DNA of 64,000 nt, taken from the NCBI GenBank assembly GCA_003512955.1, contig DOTG01000038.1, positions 124,001 through 188,000 of the forward strand. The letters run 5' to 3'. Each line of letters opens with the position of its first letter. Within the stretch, counting starts at the first letter, position 1. Shown one piece after another: positions 1 through 7,586 of the stretch. Below the pieces are notes generated by a model, which was not told where the DNA came from, did not search any database, and saw nothing but the letters and a program-made list of their open reading frames with translations. The stretch is from Marinilabiliales bacterium (lineage in GTDB: Bacteria > Bacteroidota > Bacteroidia > Bacteroidales > SZUA-534). The translations under genes and the position numbers were made by a program.

Positions 1-1333
1 CCAACTCAGTAGCTTGCTTAGAAAGCTCATGAGTCCGTTCCTCAATCCTCTGCTCCAATTTTTGCTTTTCATCTAAAAGTTCCTCGCTCAACACCTGGTT
101 TTCTTTTAATGCCAAAGCCGATTTCCGGGTAAGCAAGAACGATTGGATCATCATGAAAAATACGATCCCGTAAGGAGCCACATAAGCTGTTTGGATAATT
201 CCCATGCTGCTCAGTACATCGTTGATTGCTGTAGCATATAAAACGAACATCCCTAAAAATGAAAAGGCTCCTCCGATCCTTTTTCGTAGGGCAGCCCGTA
301 ACAATACACCAAAAGTGATATAAAACCCGCCAAGGCCGATATATATTTCAAACAACGTCCGGAACCGACCATAAAACCAAGCACTGGTGGTAAATACTAA
401 CACTGTGATGATGACACCTATCCCGGAAATCAGATAAAACATTACTTTAGGGAATTCGCGCCTAAAAGTAAAATAGAAATATACCGCGAAAAGGGATATG
501 GTGGCAAAACCCGAAAAATTATCGAGCCGTACTAAAGCATCCCATCCAAAATTAGGGATTAAGTGCATCAGCAGGCGTTCTTCCGTGGACAGGTTCCTTA
601 AAATCATGATCACGCACAAAACACCAAACATCAGGTTGGCCACATCCATCCGACGTAAAAAATACATCATTAAATGGTTCAGTCCAATAATGAGTATGAT
701 CCCTATCAACAAAAGATTCAAAATAATGGTATTTGATGTGGCATCAACCACCTCTTCTAAAGTTCCAAAATAAATGGGTTGTTGAATCCCGGCACGTCTG
801 TGGTGAAAATTTGAAACTTGAATGGTCACATCTATCCACTGGAAACTATCGGAACCATTCTGAATCACAGGTACCGGAATTTCCTGCGTTAAAAATTTAG
901 GCTTACTCTCCAATTTTGTTGTTCCTGGAGTCCCTAAAGAAGAAACTTTTTCTTTATTAACATAGATAGCGTAAGCAGTAAATATGCTATGGATTTTAAG
1001 GGCATACACCTGATTCTGGTTCGGCACTTTAATCTGAAGGTGGTAGGTTCCGTAACCCAAAGGAGAACAATTGGAATGATCGGGCAAAGCAATTTTTGTC
1101 CATGATGAGGGTAACTTTGCATAAAGTGCCCGTTGATTGGCATCCGAGGAATCAGGAAGGAGGAATTCTTTCCAGTAGAATTCCCATTCACCCGCCAGTT
1201 TAACCAAGTTGTTTTGCCAATCAACTTGGGTCAAATCAATGTGGCCCCGTTCAACAACCGGATTTGGCTTTTCGTTTCCAAATAAGAAAAAGGCATAAAA
1301 ACAAAACGCGATAAGTAAACTTGTTTTCCTCAT
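1..1333 (-). CDS. 7TM-DISM sensor protein, C-terminus cut by window edge
   Basis: This is a membrane sensor whose 3' end lies beyond the left edge; 444 residues are visible from the ATG at 1333. Residues 1-18 form a signal peptide. An extracellular beta-rich domain follows, with the typical GEWEFYW stretch at about 48-54, then seven hydrophobic segments at roughly 195-400 (7TMR-DISM), and a charged helix ending EQRIEERTHELSKQ. That helix is the usual linker to a kinase, cyclase or SpoIIE-type phosphatase, so the missing part is probably an enzymatic output domain. The ligand is unknown. The same 7TM fold recurs in the SpoIIE protein at 20075-22657. The next gene on the same strand is msrA, 282 bp upstream, so the two are unlikely to share a transcript. 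Confidence 0.85.
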   Translation of the reverse strand, partial: MRKTSLLIAFCFYAFFLFGNEKPNPVVERGHIDLTQVDWQNNLVKLAGEWEFYWKEFLLPDSSDANQRALYAKLPSSWTKIALPDHSNCSPLGYGTYHLQIKVPNQNQVYALKIHSIFTAYAIYVNKEKVSSLGTPGTTKLESKPKFLTQEIPVPVIQNGSDSFQWIDVTIQVSNFHHRRAGIQQPIYFGTLEEVVDATSNTIILNLLLIGIILIIGLNHLMMYFLRRMDVANLMFGVLCVIMILRNLSTEERLLMHLIPNFGWDALVRLDNFSGFATISLFAVYFYFTFRREFPKVMFYLISGIGVIITVLVFTTSAWFYGRFRTLFEIYIGLGGFYITFGVLLRAALRKRIGGAFSFLGMFVLYATAINDVLSSMGIIQTAYVAPYGIVFFMMIQSFLLTRKSALALKENQVLSEELLDEKQKLEQRIEERTHELSKQATEL

Positions 1334-1439
1334 GGAAGTAGTAGTTTGGTTTGCATTCGAAATTAAAATAATTTTCGCATGCAACAAATGTTTACTTATA
1401 GAAATTAAACTAAAAAAAATTGCATAACCTCAATGTCTT

Positions 1440-1590
1440 TCTATATCTCATCCCAATGGGACTTAATTGAATTTGGGGTTACTTATAATTCTACCAATAT
1501 GTAATCCGCAAGACGGATTGTCCCGGCAGGGACATAATATTGGTAGCTAATATTTTACAAATTGATTCGCAAGTCCCATCGGGACGTAAT
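1440..1590. repeat. Cluster of REP-like short palindromes
   Basis: This 282-bp gap holds at least three short palindromes built on the same TCCC/GGGA core: TCCCAATGGGA (1451-1461), TCCCGGCAGGGA (1521-1532) and GTCCCATCGGGAC (1573-1585). A longer inverted repeat, CTACCAATAT (1491-1500) with ATATTGGTAG (1537-1546), encloses the second one and also a 6-bp hairpin AATCCG/CGGATT (1503-1519). Repeats with a TCCC-N-GGGA core next to CTACCAATAT are familiar as scattered intergenic elements in Bacteroidota genomes. They may also fold in the 3' UTR of msrA. No ORF is evident here. Confidence 0.6.
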
Positions 1591-1614
1591 ATTTTTCCCG
1601 GTCAATAATGTATT

Positions 1615-2160
1615 TTAATGTTTCTTGAGTTTGCTTTTAAATAGCTGCTCCAGTTTCTCAATTTTGGGGACAATCACCATCTGACAGTACATCTGATTGC
1701 CATTGTTCTGGAAATAATCGTGGTGATAATCTTCGGCAACATAAAAAACATCTAAGGGTTCAACTTCTGTGACAATTGGGCTATCCCATATTTTTGCATG
1801 ATTCAACTCCTGGATGATGTCTTGGGCCAATTTCCGTTGTTCATCATGATGATAAAATATGATAGACCGGTATTGTGTCCCTCTGTCGGCACCTTGACGG
1901 TTTAAAGTTGTGGGATCGTGGGTCTTGAAAAATATTTCGAGCAATTCGGTGTAACTGATTACATCAGATTGAAACACCACCTGAATTACTTCGGCATGGC
2001 CTGTAGCATCCGTGCAAACCTCTTTATAGGTAGGGTTCTTTGTTACTCCTCCGGCATATCCGGGTTTTACATTTTGTACCCCCTCCAGTCTTCGAAAAAT
2101 TGCTTCAGTACACCAAAAACACCCACCCCCAAAAGTTGCCGTATCTGTTTTCATTGTATT
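1615..2160 (-). CDS. msrA: Peptide-methionine (S)-S-oxide reductase MsrA
   Basis: MsrA reduces methionine-S-sulfoxide in proteins using thioredoxin-derived electrons. The catalytic motif GGGCFWC is near the N-terminus (nucleophile Cys15 in this numbering), followed by the family blocks GYAGG and GHAEVIQV and a C-terminal Cys in NQMYCQ that probably serves as the recycling cysteine. The reading frame is open to an ATG at 2268, but the extra 36 residues (MMQLMVYILL...) do not look like MsrA or a clean signal peptide, so I place the start at the ATG at 2160, giving 181 residues; an ATG at 2205 is also possible. There is no MsrB domain fusion. It appears monocistronic. Confidence 0.93.
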   Translation of the reverse strand, partial: NTMKTDTATFGGGCFWCTEAIFRRLEGVQNVKPGYAGGVTKNPTYKEVCTDATGHAEVIQVVFQSDVISYTELLEIFFKTHDPTTLNRQGADRGTQYRSIIFYHHDEQRKLAQDIIQELNHAKIWDSPIVTEVEPLDVFYVAEDYHHDYFQNNGNQMYCQMVIVPKIEKLEQLFKSKLKKH

Positions 2161-2380
2161 CATATTTTCTTGATTAATAAATAATTGTTGTTCTTGAATT
2201 TTCATCTCAATGTCATAATGTATCAGCCGTGTGACCATTAGCAGTATGTAAACCATAAGTTGCATCATAATTTTTAGTATTAATAAAATGCGTCACAAAA
2301 ACGGGATGTAAACAATTCCATTGGCCTTTTGGTTCTGATAAAATAATTAACTTCGTGAAAACCTAACAAGCAAACAAACC

Positions 2381-3043
2381 ATGGATGTACAAATTGAATC
2401 AAGCTGGAAAGCCTTACTCCAAAGCGAATTTGACAAACCTTATTTTAAGGAACTTACAGATTTTGTTAAACTAGAGTACCAGAAAAAGGCCATTTATCCA
2501 CCAGGTAAATTTATTTTCAATGCTTTTAATCTTTGCCCTTTCGATAAGATTAAAGCAGTAATTATTGGCCAAGATCCCTATCATGGCCCGGGTCAGGCCC
2601 ACGGCCTGTGTTTCTCGGTTCAGGATGGGACACCCTTCCCTCCTTCCCTGTTAAATATTTTCAAAGAAATTCAAAACGATTTGGGAATCCCCATACCGGA
2701 ATCAGGCAATCTCACCCGTTGGGCCGAACAAGGGGTTTTCCTGCTCAATGCTACTCTTACCGTAAGAGCTCATGAAGCAGGTTCACATCAAAAAAAGGGC
2801 TGGGAAACTTTTACCGATGAAGTAATCCGAATCATTGCCCAACAAAAGGAGCATGTGGTTTTTCTGCTTTGGGGGGCTTATGCCCAGAAAAAATCGGAAA
2901 TGATTGACAAGCATCGCCATCTGGTATTGGAATCAGTCCACCCTTCGCCATTAAGTGCCTCAAGAGGATTTTTTGGAAATCATCAATTTAGCAATGTCAA
3001 TAAATATTTGAAGCAACACCTAAAAGAGGAAATAAATTGGTAA
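2381..3043 (+). CDS. ung: Uracil-DNA glycosylase, family 1
   Basis: Ung removes uracil from DNA to start base-excision repair. The 220-residue length is normal for family 1. The water-activating motif GQDPYHGPGQAHG starts at about residue 63 (catalytic Asp65), and the minor-groove loop HPSPLSASRGFFG lies near residue 188. The ATG at 2381 matches the usual short N-terminus. The upstream gap to divergent msrA carries the promoter region; there is no clear Shine-Dalgarno sequence, as expected in Bacteroidota. Confidence 0.96.
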   Translation: MDVQIESSWKALLQSEFDKPYFKELTDFVKLEYQKKAIYPPGKFIFNAFNLCPFDKIKAVIIGQDPYHGPGQAHGLCFSVQDGTPFPPSLLNIFKEIQNDLGIPIPESGNLTRWAEQGVFLLNATLTVRAHEAGSHQKKGWETFTDEVIRIIAQQKEHVVFLLWGAYAQKKSEMIDKHRHLVLESVHPSPLSASRGFFGNHQFSNVNKYLKQHLKEEINW

Positions 3044-3111
3044 TTATTTTGATAAAAATATTTCTTCTCTAAAGGTCAGGTTTAAAACATTATTTATCAT
3101 AATATCATACT

Positions 3112-3157
3112 TTAATTAACATAATTTTTTTGAGGCAAAAAAAAATTAAAAAAAAAT
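3112..3157. repeat. AT-rich segment duplicated near the CHAT gene
   Basis: Two AT-rich blocks upstream of the sigma gene recur 4 kb away. TTAATTAACATAATTTTTTT at 3112-3131 is repeated exactly at 7239-7258, where it covers the start codon of the CHAT protease gene. The block A9-TT-A9-T at 3137-3157 is present as its exact reverse complement at 7265-7285. The matches are 20 and 21 nt. Low complexity makes chance similarity possible. Confidence 0.45.
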
Positions 3158-3240
3158 CAACATTTTTAAATCACTGTATATCTACGTATTACATGACTAT
3201 TTTTTATTAAAATATACTTGATTTTAAATGATCGCGCAGA

Positions 3241-3261
3241 ACATTTTTAACTTTTTGGAAT
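3241..3261 (+). promoter_or_regulatory. Element shared by the sigma and GG-peptide genes (copy 1)
   Basis: This 21-bp segment, ending ACTTTTTGGAAT, matches 19 of 21 positions at 7356-7376 upstream of the GG-peptide gene. Both copies are followed by T/AAATAA. It ends 11 nt before the sigma start codon, so if it is a promoter the mRNA would be almost leaderless; it could instead be an operator or a 5' UTR element. The likely meaning is autoregulation by the ECF factor and shared control of the peptide gene (inference). Confidence 0.45.
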
Positions 3262-3272
3262 AAATAAGTAAG

Positions 3273-3884
3273 ATGAGTAAAGTCCCGGGAAATAAAATTA
3301 TAGACGAAATACTCAACGGCAACGAAAAAGTTCTAACAGCAGTTTATAAAAATGTGTACGAGCAAATGGAACGATTTGGGCTTCAATTAAAAATTCCATT
3401 GCCTGACATAAAGGAAGCGGTTCAGGATGCTTTTGAAACATTTTATCGGCAAATTTTGACTGGCAAATTTGAATTGACCTGCTCATTAGAAACCTATATT
3501 TTCTCAATTGCCAAAAGAGTATTGTTAAAAAACGAACAACAATGGAACACTCATTACGAGAGTGTTTCAAGCGAAAAAGTGCTCACAATTGCAGATGAGC
3601 AAGTTAAAAACTTAAAAGAAAAGGAGATACAAGAAAAAAAAGAAAATATTTTAAAAAAATTATATTATTCACTTGATAAAGAGAGCAAACAAATATTATC
3701 ATTAACCATCGAAGGGTACAGTGTGTTAGAAATCAAAGAACAGTTACAGCTTGAATCGGAAGCATATGTAAGAAAAAAGCGGTTTACTATAAAACAGTAC
3801 CTGATCGAAAAAATAAAAGGAACCCCTGATTATGAAAAACTCAGAAATGCAGACCCAGAAGATTTTGAATTACTTGTATGGTGA
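3273..3884 (+). CDS. ECF-type RNA polymerase sigma factor
   Basis: This is a sigma-70 family regulator of 203 residues, the size of ECF factors. Region 2-like helices lie at about residues 10-85 (ILNGNEKVLTAVYKN, then the ETYIFSIAKRVL block) and a region 4 helix-turn-helix at about 125-185, around LDKESKQILSLTIEGYS. The gene overlaps the next one (an anti-sigma-like TPR protein) by 53 nt and is convergent with a CHAT protease gene. Sigma factor, TPR membrane protein and CHAT protein recur together in Bacteroidota. The shared upstream element suggests it controls itself and the GG-peptide gene at 7413. The signal it responds to is unknown. Confidence 0.85.
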   Translation: MSKVPGNKIIDEILNGNEKVLTAVYKNVYEQMERFGLQLKIPLPDIKEAVQDAFETFYRQILTGKFELTCSLETYIFSIAKRVLLKNEQQWNTHYESVSSEKVLTIADEQVKNLKEKEIQEKKENILKKLYYSLDKESKQILSLTIEGYSVLEIKEQLQLESEAYVRKKRFTIKQYLIEKIKGTPDYEKLRNADPEDFELLVW

Positions 3885-4578
3885 GATGAACCCACAAGAA
3901 AAAAACAGTTTTGAACAAGAGCTAGAACAAGATCGCCACCTAAGAAACGAACTCAAACTCCATGAGGAAATTGACAAAGCATTAAACAAAGAGATTAAAG
4001 TTCAACAGTTCCGGATGAAACTGGAAGAAATCCATCAACAAGAATTCGGAGCCAAAAAAGAGAAAGTATTAAACATCCAAAACAAATGGTATTGGGCGGC
4101 AGCCTCAATTACAGTCTTTTCGGGAACCGCTGTGTATACCCTGATGAAATCGGCCAACTCTACCGATCGGTTGTTCAACAGATATTACGAAGTATGGCAA
4201 CCCGGACTGACTACCCGTGGGGTTGAGACCGAAAGCGAGTTGATGAACATTTACCAATTGTTCGAATCAAAAAAATATGAGGAAACTATTTGGGCCATTA
4301 ACCAAATGGACAAAAGCACACAGCATAGTCCTAAAATAATGTTGCTCAAAGGATGTACACTCATGGAATTAAATGAATTTGATCATGCTATCGAGGTATT
4401 TAATCATTTTGATTCCGACAGTTACACTCTTTATACAGATGCTGGAAAATGGTATAAAGCCCTCTGCTATTTGAAAAAAGAGGATACCAACAAGGCCACA
4501 AATTTGCTCGAAAAAATTGTTGAGGAGGACAATACCTATTCGAAGGAAGCTATTGAATTGCTCAAAAAATTAAAATGA
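3832..4578 (+). CDS. Membrane anti-sigma-like protein with TPR domain
   Basis: The N-terminal about 70 residues resemble the cytoplasmic anti-sigma module of Bacteroidota: ILNYLYGEM followed by a helix rich in Glu and Arg. One membrane segment follows at about 87-105 (WYWAAASITVFSGTAVYTLM), then a C-terminal domain at about 125-248 of paired helices with the TPR pattern (LLKGCTLMELNEFDHAIEVF). I keep the start at 3832 although it overlaps the sigma gene by 53 nt, because the conserved YLYGEM motif would be lost at the ATG at 3886. The overlap implies coupled translation with the sigma factor. Predicted role: tether and inhibit the sigma factor, with the TPR part outside the membrane sensing a partner, possibly the CHAT protease. 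The anti-sigma role is inference. Confidence 0.7.
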   Translation: MKNSEMQTQKILNYLYGEMNPQEKNSFEQELEQDRHLRNELKLHEEIDKALNKEIKVQQFRMKLEEIHQQEFGAKKEKVLNIQNKWYWAAASITVFSGTAVYTLMKSANSTDRLFNRYYEVWQPGLTTRGVETESELMNIYQLFESKKYEETIWAINQMDKSTQHSPKIMLLKGCTLMELNEFDHAIEVFNHFDSDSYTLYTDAGKWYKALCYLKKEDTNKATNLLEKIVEEDNTYSKEAIELLKKLK

Positions 4579-4654
4579 GTGTTGGTCAAAAAATAGTTCC
4601 TTGTTTTAAGAATATTTTGCAACTTGCCTGCACTTTTTATGATAATGGGTACTG

Positions 4655-7249
4655 CTATGTTCCCGTTTGTTTAGTTTGACTGAAAGCCGGGATTATTTCC
4701 GGCTTTTTTCTTTTATACCGCCATGCCAAAAACAGCAGCAAAAGAATCAATATTGTTGAAATAACTGCAATAGATTGCCAATTCCTGGAAGGCTGGATAT
4801 CTATGGGGCTGTCATCGCCAATGGCGATAAAACCGGCCCAAAAAAACGGGTGGGCAAGCATCCCTTTGCTCGATTCAAGGTATTCCCTTTTTGATAACGA
4901 AAGGCTTTTCGATTTTGGCATTTTTTGCTCCATTCCCACATAAAAACGGTCCATGATCTGCAAACTTGTCTTATCGGAAACCGACCAAAGGGTTGCCAGC
5001 AAACTTTTGCATCCTGCCTGAAAAAACCCCCTGGAAAGCCCAACAATTCCTTCGCCACTATTCAATTTACCAAAGCCCGTATTGCAAGCACTCAAAACAA
5101 CCATATCGGCACCTAAATTCATCTCCGATAACTCATAGGTATTCAACAACCCGTCTTCGACTTTATCCACATCGGGGGTAAAAACCAATTTTGAATACAG
5201 CGGTTCCTCATTATTTACCAATGTATGCATGGCCAAATGAAGTACGCTATAGTTCCCGGCGGCTTCCTTAAAAGCGGCTTCGGAAGCTCTTTTATCCAAC
5301 AAAATTTCCCCGGAGAGTTTTTTGCCAACCATTTTCACCTCTTTTTCAGCCCCTTCTAAAAGGCCTAAATTGTCGCGGGCATCGCGCAGCGACAGGTATT
5401 GATTGCCGGGATTGCCTGCTAATCTTTCATAACCCGGAGCCATGGCAAAAATTTTGTTTTCCAAAGGTTTTGAAGCAAACTTTGATTGCTGGTGGGCCAA
5501 AGTTAAGGAATAGGCATACGAAATATCATTTGTTTTAACCAGGTAAGGTAGCGAAGTATAATCAAGCTTTGATGGCTGATCCTCCAAAGCAATCAATGCT
5601 TCAAAGGGTATCAACGAAAGCTGTCCATCGGGAATAATCAACATCGGTTTGTCTTTAATCAATTCCTTGTGAGGCAAAACGAGCTTTTGATACAATTTAT
5701 TCGAAATCAGTACAAATTCGTTCTGCTCCTCTAAAGTAAACTGAATTTGGTGCCCATTCGAAATCATCTGCTGCATCTGCTCTATAGCCGGGATAAACTC
5801 ATATCCGAAATATTCATGCGAAAAATAGAGTTTACCATTAATTAGCAGAAAGGTGTATAGTTTTTCCATCGATACCACGTATTCCACTATAGCTTTCTGA
5901 TACGAAAGGTCCAACATCTTTTCCAGGTCAGGAACCTCAATCTGATATTTGGTTTTGCGATAATTGGGGTAATTTACTTCTAATTCTTTTTCTTTATCAC
6001 TTATAGCATTTACCAAATGGTAGAGCTCCATATTCAGAGCAAACAATGCAGTATCGTTGAGCCTAACATTAGCTTGCGATTCGTATCGTTTTGCCTCTAC
6101 TACGCTTAACTGCTTTAATAACTTCTCCATTTCACGAATACGTTCCCCGGGAACATCGGAATGGTAAAGGGCCTTATTCCTCTGGATAGAATACAACAAG
6201 GCCGAAACCTTGTCCATTTCTGCGTATTTAAGGGCTTTAAGCAATAAACTATCCTGATGGGTGACTTCATACATCCGCGCAATAGCTTCAATGGTTTTGG
6301 AATAAATATTGACATGGATGTTATTGTTATAAATCAAGTCGCTCTCGAACACCAGGCTCCGTTTGTGCTTTTCAAATGCTATTACCGAAGCTTCCGCGTC
6401 GCGAAGCGACAACGTAAGCAAACGTAATGAATCGGGGCTCCCTTTAGCCATCTCGCGAAAGGTATAGGCTCTTGATTGCAGCAAATCGATAAATGCATCT
6501 AAATCAGCGACAGATTCAAAAGGGGGGATATCGAAGGCTGAGGTAAACTTAAAATCGTGTGCCACCATCAATATTGCCTGGTTGATGTAAAATAAGGCCA
6601 AATCATGTTTTTTTTGGAGGCTATAGGTTGAGGATATCCTGCGGTTCGATTCCCGTTTAATAAATATATCGTCGGTATCAAGCTTTAGAACCTCCAAGTA
6701 CAATGGCAAGGCATCTTTCCTGTTATTATTTGCTTGCAATGTCAAAGCCTTGTAAAAATAGATTTGACTCATATTCTGTTCAGAATAATTACCATCTTCA
6801 ACTAACTTCTGAATAGCCAAATCAAATTTTGCAAAGGCAATTTTTGGTTCATCAACAAGAAAATCACACAGTGCCATCCAGAAGTGCATTTTCCAATTAT
6901 TATTTGCTTTATCTCCATACATCTGGTGCCCAACCGAATCCACAAACTGCCTGGCTTCATCAACTAATCCAAGATTAAGGAGTGTCTTTAAATAATAGAA
7001 TGCTATTTCTTCTTTACTGTTCTGATTCTGATTTTCAGCATTTAAAGTAAAAATATGATTCATTAACAAGGCATGCAACTGTTTTTGGTGTTTGGAATGA
7101 TAAAAAGCATTGATTTCAAGTTTTAACTTCTGAATAGATTCTGAAGTATCTTTTAAATTCTGGGTGGCACAAAAAACAGGTTCAGATGCAAATGTAAAAA
7201 CCGCAAATTGAACAATAAAAAACACTAAAATCAACCTCTTAATTAACAT
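4655..7249 (-). CDS. Exported CHAT-domain (caspase-like) protease with TPR-like helices
   Basis: This 864-residue protein has a signal peptide (residues 1-27), about 350 residues of helical TPR-like repeats, a coiled segment near 360-430, and a C-terminal CHAT domain of clan CD (caspase/separase) peptidases. The catalytic dyad is visible: His675 in LHLAMHT and Cys722 in LSACNTG. The flanking GEGIVGLSRGFFQAG and LLATLWSVSD blocks are typical. A single membrane helix near the C-terminus (ISTILILLLLFLAW) is followed by a basic tail. The protein should therefore be anchored in the inner membrane with the protease in the periplasm. It is convergent with the sigma/anti-sigma pair and divergent from the GG-peptide gene, so it is a candidate protease for the anti-sigma protein or the peptide; neither is proven. 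Confidence 0.88.
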   Translation of the reverse strand: MLIKRLILVFFIVQFAVFTFASEPVFCATQNLKDTSESIQKLKLEINAFYHSKHQKQLHALLMNHIFTLNAENQNQNSKEEIAFYYLKTLLNLGLVDEARQFVDSVGHQMYGDKANNNWKMHFWMALCDFLVDEPKIAFAKFDLAIQKLVEDGNYSEQNMSQIYFYKALTLQANNNRKDALPLYLEVLKLDTDDIFIKRESNRRISSTYSLQKKHDLALFYINQAILMVAHDFKFTSAFDIPPFESVADLDAFIDLLQSRAYTFREMAKGSPDSLRLLTLSLRDAEASVIAFEKHKRSLVFESDLIYNNNIHVNIYSKTIEAIARMYEVTHQDSLLLKALKYAEMDKVSALLYSIQRNKALYHSDVPGERIREMEKLLKQLSVVEAKRYESQANVRLNDTALFALNMELYHLVNAISDKEKELEVNYPNYRKTKYQIEVPDLEKMLDLSYQKAIVEYVVSMEKLYTFLLINGKLYFSHEYFGYEFIPAIEQMQQMISNGHQIQFTLEEQNEFVLISNKLYQKLVLPHKELIKDKPMLIIPDGQLSLIPFEALIALEDQPSKLDYTSLPYLVKTNDISYAYSLTLAHQQSKFASKPLENKIFAMAPGYERLAGNPGNQYLSLRDARDNLGLLEGAEKEVKMVGKKLSGEILLDKRASEAAFKEAAGNYSVLHLAMHTLVNNEEPLYSKLVFTPDVDKVEDGLLNTYELSEMNLGADMVVLSACNTGFGKLNSGEGIVGLSRGFFQAGCKSLLATLWSVSDKTSLQIMDRFYVGMEQKMPKSKSLSLSKREYLESSKGMLAHPFFWAGFIAIGDDSPIDIQPSRNWQSIAVISTILILLLLFLAWRYKRKKPEIIPAFSQTKQTGT
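4683..4709 (+). terminator. Rho-independent terminator inside the CHAT 3' coding end
   Basis: The stem AAAGCCGG (4683-4690) pairs with CCGGCTTT (4699-4706) and is followed by a T run to 4709 on the + strand. It would stop transcription from the sigma/anti-sigma genes. It lies within the last codons of the convergent CHAT gene. Confidence 0.65.
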
Positions 7250-7285
7250 AATTTTTTTTAATCTATTTTTTTTTAATTTTTTTTT
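7239..7285. repeat. Second copy of the AT-rich blocks near the CHAT start
   Basis: TTAATTAACATAATTTTTTT at 7239-7258 repeats 3112-3131 exactly and spans the CHAT start codon. The A-T9-AA-T9 block at 7265-7285 is the reverse complement of 3137-3157. This segment is the leader region of the CHAT mRNA. Confidence 0.45.
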
Positions 7286-7330
7286 ACCCTTGTATCATAT
7301 TGTTTTATTGGTGATTAACATTCGTACTGA

Positions 7331-7363
7331 AAAAATATTTCCAATTGTCTCTGGAATATTTTT
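7331..7363. promoter_or_regulatory. Inverted repeat in the CHAT/GG-peptide divergent region
   Basis: AAAAATATTTCCA (7331-7343) and TGGAATATTTTT (7352-7363) form a near-perfect inverted repeat with an 8-nt spacer, one T being unpaired. It lies in the divergent intergenic region and overlaps the left edge of the element shared with the sigma gene, so it may be an operator controlling both directions. Confidence 0.4.
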
Positions 7364-7376
7364 CACTTTTTGGAAT
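7356..7376 (+). promoter_or_regulatory. Element shared by the sigma and GG-peptide genes (copy 2)
   Basis: This is the second copy of the 21-bp element (19 of 21 identical to 3241-3261), ending ACTTTTTGGAAT and followed by TAATAAATA. It ends 36 nt before the GG-peptide ATG, a plausible promoter position for a short A-rich leader. Confidence 0.5.
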
Positions 7377-7412
7377 TAATAAATAGAGAAACACATTAAA
7401 AAAGTAAATACT

Positions 7413-7553
7413 ATGAAAAGTTTAACTAAAAAAAAGAACCTAAAAAAACAACCATTCCAACATTTTGCCAAATTGAGTAGCCAACAAATGATTTCCCTCA
7501 GAGGTGGTACCGATGAAATTCCTCCAGAGGATGAACAACCAAAAAAAGTTTAA
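7413..7553 (+). CDS. GG-leader ribosomal peptide precursor, 46 residues
   Basis: This small gene encodes 46 residues: a very basic N-terminus (five Lys in residues 2-12), then KLSSQQMISLRGG at 20-32, then a short acidic, Pro-rich tail TDEIPPEDEQPKKV. The K-L-S-x-x-x-M-x-x-[LI]-x-GG pattern is that of the GG-motif natural-product precursors common in Bacteroidales, which are cleaved after the double glycine by a C39-type peptidase/ABC exporter. No such exporter or modifying enzyme is in this window. The leader is A-rich, with no Shine-Dalgarno sequence. The gene is 34 nt upstream of the NTase-like gene and divergent from the exported CHAT protease. The peptide tail has no Cys, and Thr33 is its only hydroxyl residue, so lanthionine formation is unlikely. 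Confidence 0.7.
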   Translation: MKSLTKKKNLKKQPFQHFAKLSSQQMISLRGGTDEIPPEDEQPKKV

Positions 7554-7586
7554 CCATCGAGAATTCATTTTAAATACCATTTTCCC

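Noticed and set aside
498..773. Open frame of 91 codons on the + strand
   Set aside because: It lies antisense to the 7TM-DISM sensor, whose signal peptide, GEWEFYW domain and membrane helices are clear.
1440..1590. Possible CRISPR array
   Set aside because: The palindromes are not regularly spaced, do not share a full repeat, and no cas gene is nearby.
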